DNA of 45,000 nucleotides, from the NCBI GenBank assembly GCA_963575745.1, contig CAUYUJ010018737.1:81736-126735 (forward strand), written 5' to 3'. Positions 39,807 through 45,000 of this stretch are shown one piece after another; the stretch's first letter is position 1, and each line of letters begins with the position of its first letter. This stretch comes from Prorocentrum cordatum. Lineage: Eukaryota > Sar > Dinophyceae > Prorocentrales > Prorocentraceae. Below the pieces are notes generated by a model. The model saw nothing but the letters and a program-made list of their open reading frames with translations, made no database searches and had not been told where the DNA came from. The translations under genes were made by a program, and so were the position numbers.

Positions 39807-40761
39807 TCATAGTTGCGGTGCGGGTGCTCTCGTCAACGGCTTCGCGAGACTTACTTGGCGGTGCTTTGCCGGCGTGCTCTCTCCAGTAAGCTGTCGCTCT
39901 CTGCTTCCGCTTGCAAGCGCAGTTGAAACCGTCGGCCGTGGGTGGCCAGGCGCGCGTCGGACATCGGAGATGTGCTGCTCTTTGGTTGTATCGACAGGAG
40001 GAGGCGCATCGGGTGCGTCGATGTGCTCTCCAAGCGTGCTTTGAACTTCAGGAGGGGCAGAGGGAGCTCTGGCCTTGGACCTTGCTCGCGAAGATGGGCC
40101 CCCCCCAGGAGCGACTTGGCCTTCTTCAGCTCCGAGGCTGGAACTGATGATGCCGAAGGGGCTCCCAGCGGGCTCCAGGCACAGAGCGGGGGGCTTCGTG
40201 GATGTTAATGATGCCGCCGTGGACTTTCCATCTCCCACGAATATGTCGGGGTGTGGGAGAGCTCCTTCTCGCCGCTTCGCTTCGACCTCGGGTGTGAACT
40301 TGTCCTCCTTTCGGATAGGGATGTGGTGCTTGTCCTCCAATGGAAGCCAGATGGCCTTCTTGTAACCGATGGGTGAAGTGTGGGGTGTCCATCCGTGTCC
40401 GTGATCTTTGTGTAGTGCCATGCGCAGATATCGACCTTCATCAAGTCGCCAGCGCTTGCACAAACACAGTATCTGCCATCGTACCTTGCTGCCCAACGCG
40501 CTCGATGTCCTGCTGGGTAGTTCCGTGCTCCTGCTTTGCCTTGCCTAATTCAGCAGCAGCGGCAAGACGAGCACACCTCGCCACTTCGCCACTTGGTTGG
40601 AGAGCTTCCCTTGAACTTCCTCGGTCTTGCCATGGGCTCAGTGCAAGCCACTCCAGCGCCAAAGTAGAAGCAGCCACCTGCTCCGCCCAAGTCCGTTTGG
40701 TAAAAATACGCGTGCCATGGGGGCGTAGCGACCCCCTTGGCTTGCTTCTGTGGAGGCTCAC
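39807..40761 (-). pseudogene. Uncharacterised minus-strand ORFs, possibly LINE ORF1 C-terminal part
   Basis: Two overlapping frames both look coding-like. The frame 40761-40441 has RTWAEQVAASTLALEWLALS and ARLAAAAELGKAKQEHGTTQ, then MADTVFVQALAT before a stop. The frame 40496-39807 (229 codons) has MALHKDHGHGWTPHTSPIGY and KKAIWLPLEDKHHIPIRKED, then becomes Pro/Ser/Ala-rich. A frameshift at about 40445 would join them. They follow the LINE ORF1-like block in the same orientation, but I recognise no family, and a separate host gene is possible. Confidence 0.4.
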
Positions 40762-40782
40762 TGGTGGTGTGCGTGAGCTTGC

Positions 40783-42734
40783 TTACTTAGCTTGCTTAGC
40801 TTCCACCCTTGCCTGAGGGTGGGGGGCGTAGCGCATCCTTGGGGCTGTCCTTGGCGTCCTTGGCGCCGTCGCCAGAGCCGGCCGCAGGAGTGGGTGGAAC
40901 GTCGTCCGCGTCGTCGTCGTCGTCATCGCCCGGAGCATACTTGGGCACAGCTGTGCCCCATGCGCTGGCCGCCTTCGGGGTAGGTTTGTTGTTCGTTTTG
41001 CCTGTCCGTGGTGTCGGGGACTTAGCGGTGGATGCAACCTTCCCACTTGAGGAAGAGCACACTCGACTGTTCTGAGTCTGAGGTGCGCCCATGTCCGCCC
41101 TGAAGAACCAGGACCGTCTGCCTGGGCGCACAATAGACCCGACATTGGTAAAGCCCCGCTGCGCAGCCCGCCCGGGAAGATTGTCTGGACCGAGCCAGTC
41201 AGGGGGTGCACGTTGAACTGCCAATCCCCGGGGGAGGTCGCTCGCAACGTGCGTCTTGCGGAGTCAACCAAGAGTGGCATTGTCGGACGGTCGGTCGAGA
41301 ATCCTTCCCCCCGTCGGGCAGAGAGCCGCAGCCGTCTCCCAATATGCAAGGTGAGACACATGCACTCTGATAGTGAACCAGCTCGGCATCAACGTAGACC
41401 TCCGGATGATTGAGCGCGATGCCCCTGGGGAGCACGAACTCAAGAAACTGTGAAGCCATATTGCCCTGGCTGATGAGCATCATGGAGATTTCACTTTCGT
41501 AGTTGATGGCCGCTATCGTTCTGGCGATCCCTTTCGTGAGCTCCGCGTGGAAGATCAGGGTGGGCAGAGACGCAGGCCCCTGTGCCCTGTGCGGCGCGGC
41601 CATGCAGGTCTTACGAGCAGTAGTTCTTCACGCAAGTCAACCTGAGGACTTGCATGACACTCGTCGGGGGCTTGTGCTCGGCATCATCTTTGACCCCCTT
41701 CGCGGGGGCAGCTGGCTTGGGCGCTTCTCCGCCCACATGGAGTACCTGTGCAAGTTGGGGTACATTGCCAGCGTCCGTGACTGTCAGCACCTTCCGCGTG
41801 GCAGTGCCTTCCGTTGAAGAGGGTAGGTCCAAAGTAATGACTGTCGCAGCCGTTCCACAGTTGGCCGCGTGCCGCTGTCTAGCTTGGCCATGCTCGGCGA
41901 TCGTGTTAGCGATGATCACAGGCGCCGTTGGGTGCGCCCTGTCGGACAAGGACGCCGCTGCCCAAAGCGGTGCCACTCCCCAGTCCGACTCGAGGAGCTT
42001 GACAGTCTCCTTGGGAGGAGCCTTTGTAGGCGTCGTAGAATGAGCAGCATCATCGCCAAGTAGAGCTATCACCTGGTACTCGACCTGTGCAGCCGTAGGT
42101 TTGAGTCGATCGCGGTCCACTCGCCTGGGCACGCGGCGAACCTTCTTCAACATGATCGGCTCCTGGTCGCGGTTGCCCTTGCGGGCCCTTGCCTTGGGCT
42201 CCCGTGGGCCCTGCAGGCTACCTCCTGTCGGTGGTCGTCCTGGCAGTTGTGATGCCCCCGCAAGTGTTGGACCGCCTTCGCCAATTGTGAAACTTGGTCC
42301 GCGAGCCCCGCCTGCTGTCCCCGTGCATGCTGAGCTCGCAGACCGCCTCTGCCAGGATAGCTTCCTCCCACGAGGGGGTCTCCTTCCTGATGGTAGGCGG
42401 GCTGCTCGTTTTTGCCAACCCACTGTGGTTGCATCTCCATAGGGCCGATGTCCGTGAAGATTGTGAGCTCGTCGGGGCTGATCTGAGGACCCGCCGTTTC
42501 GGCGGTGTGCGTGGCGTGCTCTGCCCTGGCGCGGGGGGGCGCCCCGTCCTCGCCGCGCTGGAGGCGCTCGCCGAAGGGGGCGACGTTGGTGGCGACCAAC
42601 GCGCGCCCAGCCAGGGCCCGATAAGGAATGGCAAGGGCGTTGGCGGTGGCAAGGGCGTAGCCGTTCGAGGAGTTACGGCAGGAGATGTGGATCCCAGGCT
42701 CATCGGGCTCGCCCACAACGCGCAGGGCCTCCAC
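40783..42734 (-). pseudogene. LINE ORF1-like relic
   Basis: Four minus-strand pieces follow one another in different frames. 42734-42200 includes IFTDIGPMEMQPQWVGKNEQ and LADQVSQLAKAVQHLRGHHN (a helix). 42153-41611 includes MLKKVRRVPRRVDRDRLKPT, then AAATVITLDLPSSTEGTATR-type strands and VPQLAQVLHVGG. 41603-41350 includes FHAELTKGIARTIAAINYES and FLEFVLPRGIALNHPEVYVD. 41224-40796 ends in a Lys/Asp-rich tail with DDDDDDADD. The strand-rich middle recalls the protein upstream of the endonuclease in dinoflagellate LINEs; its function is not known to me. A stop at 41611 and at least two frameshifts break it. Confidence 0.45.
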
Positions 42735-43584
42735 TTGAAAACGCAGTTGTTAGAGCAGCGCGAGGCAGTCGACGAGCGGGGCGGCGCCTCCGCGCCCAGC
42801 GCGACGCCCGATGCGGCGATGCACCGCGCGGGCGGGGCGTGGAGGAACGCCCTCGCACGTCGCGATCAGGCGATTTCGCAGGCGCTGACGCGTCGGGGGG
42901 CGCTTTGGGGAGCTGAGGGGAGGGGGCCATGATGGCCGAGGCGGTGGCAGCAGCGGACATCAGCGAGAAGCTCGCAATGCGCGCGTTCGCGCGCGCGCAG
43001 CGGGCGCGGCGGCCGAGTCGGGCGCGTCCACCGAAGCGGCCAAAGGCAGAGACTTGCAGGGGGCGCCGTGGAAGCTCCAGTTGGGCGAGGACTTTTTCGC
43101 GCGATCCGACGAGTGCGAGTGCGAGCCGCGGGAGAAGGAGGAGTTGGTGAAGTCGGAGACAGAGTTGCGCACCGCGCGCGGTTCGCTCGCGGTCACAGGG
43201 TCGCGCGCGAAGCAGTGGGATCAGGGGGCCCTGAGGATGCAGAAGGAGGTCGCCGAGCGCGCGACCAATGAGCGCCAGGGGGCTGAGGGCCAGGCCGAAA
43301 CAGGTGGCGTCGGAATCGCAGTGCTAGGTGGCGGAGCTCCTGCTGGTGAAGCGGGCTGCTCGGGTCTATCAGGAGGGGCGGCATCAGATGCAGCGACCTC
43401 AGGCCCCGCGGTCGATGAGGTCCGGGGGGGGGTGAGAAACTCCGCGACCAAGTTTGCCGCGAAGGCCGCGGCAGGGGCGGTCGCTGGGACTTCTGCTGCC
43501 GGCCCCTTGGCGCGAGAGGCGGCGGGCCAGCCCGGGCCCGGCGAGCTTTGCGACCCGAGGGCAGCTGAGGGCAAGTTGGAATAA
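42735..43584 (+). CDS. Hypothetical Ala/Glu-rich protein or exons, unknown
   Basis: Plus-strand frames here look coding: LLEQREAVDERGGA and GGAWRNALARRDQAISQALT (about 42748-42880), then AEAVAAADISEKLAMRAFAR (about 42932-42990), then a frame through 43584 with APWKLQLGEDFFARSDECEC and EKEELVKSETELRTARGSLA. The composition is helical and charged, rich in Ala. The three parts are in different frames, so either introns or frameshifts separate them. The last part ends in a Gly/Ala-rich tail and TAA 43582-43584. No ATG start is convincing and no family was recognised. Confidence 0.3.
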
Positions 43585-45000
43585 CTGGCGACGTCAGCGG
43601 TGATTTCGGTCAGGGCGACGTCGGCGGCGGCTGCGCGGCTGGCGCGCGTCGAGGGCCCCGCGGCCACCCTGGCGCCGCGTGGGGGCTCGAGCAGTCGGGG
43701 GCGCCCTGGGCGGATGGGTGGCGCCGCGGCGGGGGCAGCGCCAGCGCGCCAAACGTCTGCTCCAGCTCTGGGTGGCAGCAGCAGCGAGTCGCGCGGCATC
43801 GCCGGGGGGGGGCTTTTCTGGGGGGGGGAGCTGCTGCTGAGTTTTCGAGTATTCTGTTAGGAAATCTCACTTGCCTTAGTCCTCGGGCTTGGAAATACAC
43901 GGTCAACCCTAGCACAGGGGAGCGATTCATTTTTCGAGTGTTCGCTGGGTGCCTCGAGCCAGGCCCCCGCCAGGATCGCTGGGTCGGGGAAGCGAAGCGG
44001 GCGCACTTTTGTCTTGTTTGACATTCCGATCGGCCTCGGGAGGAGTCGTCGAGTGCTCCGTCGAATGAAGGTGGGGGGGTGCTTCGTGCGCGGGGCCACT
44101 TACAGGTCTATCGCGCAGGACATCCATCATATTTTCCGGCGGTGGCAGCGGCGTCAGGGGGCGCCTTCCATGGGTTCTTGCCAGTGGCCATTCGCTGACG
44201 AGGATGCTTAGTGGCGCTGGTCGCATAGAAGGGGTTAGCAGTAGATAGCGCTCTGCGGTTGGTTGGCTCGGTGCGTTCGTTTCTTCCTGCATCCCCCATG
44301 GGTGATGGGCGTGCCGCCGGCCTGGCAAGCCCGAGGCAGTGTCATCGATCGACTGCGCAGGTTCGCGCTTCAGTCGAATGTGCAGTATGCGTGACTTACT
44401 GGCGCGGGGCAGTCGCGCATGGGCTACGTGCTAGCTAGCAGAGCTGCGTGTCCCCCTCTCGGTCAGGTGGGAGCTGTTTTTCACGTGCCGCGGGGCGCGC
44501 GCACAGGGTTGGCCATCGCAATCCGTAACGAGGGCCAGCAGCTAGTCGCGCGTCCCCGTCGGGTAGCTCAATCCCAACTTCAACTCGCCCTGCCGACTTC
44601 GCAGCTCAAGCCTTTCAGCAGGCCTCAACGTGCCCTGCTGGAGCGGCGTGATGCGCGCGAGGCCTTCTCCAGTGCGTTCCAGGCGACGCGGGGCGTAGTG
44701 GGCGCTCAGAGTTCTCGGGGTAGTCCCGAGGGGGGGGGCCAGGGGGCGCCCCTCGTCGACCGGGGCCCTCAGGGTCCATCTCATCTCGGAGAGTCTGATG
44801 ATTTCCGAGAAGGGGGGGGCCCTCGGGCCCGCGAGTCTCGTTTCGCCTTGAGGGTCAGCCCAGCGTGTGCCTCTGCGGAAAACTAACCCGATGTGCCATA
44901 TTTCATTTCTGATGGCCTTGGGGCCACCCGCGTGTATCCTCGGGCAGTCATTCGACGACGTTTGGCCTGCCATCGCGTCTTCTCTAGCGAATGTCATGAG
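43585..45000. other. No gene recognised
   Basis: 43600-43860 continues GC-rich with G8-G9 runs. 43861-44420 is more balanced in composition and has short frames only. A 155-codon plus frame at 44419-44886 reads PRGARTGLAIAIRNEGQQLV and RPQRALLERRDAREAFSSAF, plausible protein of unknown type, and ends at TAA 44884-44886. It may be a relic or exon. Confidence 0.3.

Larger units (their letters stand above)
35959..42734 (-). mobile_element. LINE-type non-LTR retrotransposon, decayed
   Basis: Read on the minus strand, ORF1-like pieces (42.73-40.8 kb), an endonuclease domain (39.06-38.0 kb), a reverse transcriptase (37.9-36.2 kb) and a terminal zinc knuckle (36.0 kb) occur in the order expected of one element. 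The whole is broken by frameshifts, stops, a (GA)n tract and a foldback insertion. No poly(A) tail or target duplication could be identified, so the outer limits are those of the recognisable coding remnants. Confidence 0.65.

Overview
The window looks like nuclear DNA of a dinoflagellate. It is GC-rich and gene-poor, dominated by decayed retroelements and long simple repeats, and shows no prokaryotic operon layout. The polyproteins resemble the Ty1/copia and LINE families known from dinoflagellate genomes. The GC-richness would fit a Prorocentrum-like rather than a Symbiodinium-like genome; that is inference from composition only. Only one gene looks intact: an intronless, secreted, 12-cysteine protein at 16422-17180. 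A possible relict of the dinoflagellate spliced leader lies just upstream of it.

Layout. 0.6-4.2 kb (+): remnants of an old LINE-type element (helical ORF1-like pieces, then an endonuclease domain with stops and a frameshift), interrupted by GC-rich short tandem repeats at 1.8-3.05 kb. 4.2-7.7 kb: long open frames but no recognisable domain. 7.76-7.93 kb: a small terminal-inverted-repeat element (family B) with a 5-bp target duplication. 8.8-10.3 kb: about eight copies of a roughly 200-bp tandem repeat. 10.3-15.5 kb: microsatellites ((GAT)n, (GGA)n, a 0.73-kb (CAT)n/(CACCAT)n tract) and several higher-order tandem arrays with units of about 12, 24, 28 and 90 bp. 16.3-17.2 kb: the intact gene. 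17.4-18.6 kb: purine and pyrimidine tracts.

18588-27933 is a complete but decayed Ty1/copia retrotransposon on the + strand. It has two LTRs of about 200 bp (about 89 % identical by eye), an initiator-Met-type primer-binding site, gag, a protease-like region, an accessory domain with methyltransferase-like SPPC and ELFSP motifs, integrase, reverse transcriptase and RNase H. It sits inside a CCT-rich tract. Pol carries stops, frameshifts and lost metal ligands.

28-35.9 kb holds small repeat families: a 135-bp dispersed repeat (D, three copies), a 200-bp repeat (C, two copies, one with a 40-nt T run), a hairpin element (A, two copies) with a family B element nested in one, and a 64/65-bp minisatellite at 33.4-33.76 kb. 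Possible coding relics lie on the minus strand at 28.3-28.9 and 29.1-29.8 kb.

35.96-42.73 kb is a second LINE-type element, on the minus strand. It keeps traces of ORF1, endonuclease, reverse transcriptase (GLPRGD and YMDD motifs) and a terminal CCHC knuckle, and is broken by frameshifts, a (GA)n tract and a small foldback insertion. 42.7-45 kb has open, alanine-rich frames on the + strand that I cannot identify.

All calls were made by reading translations and sequence by eye; no database search was run.
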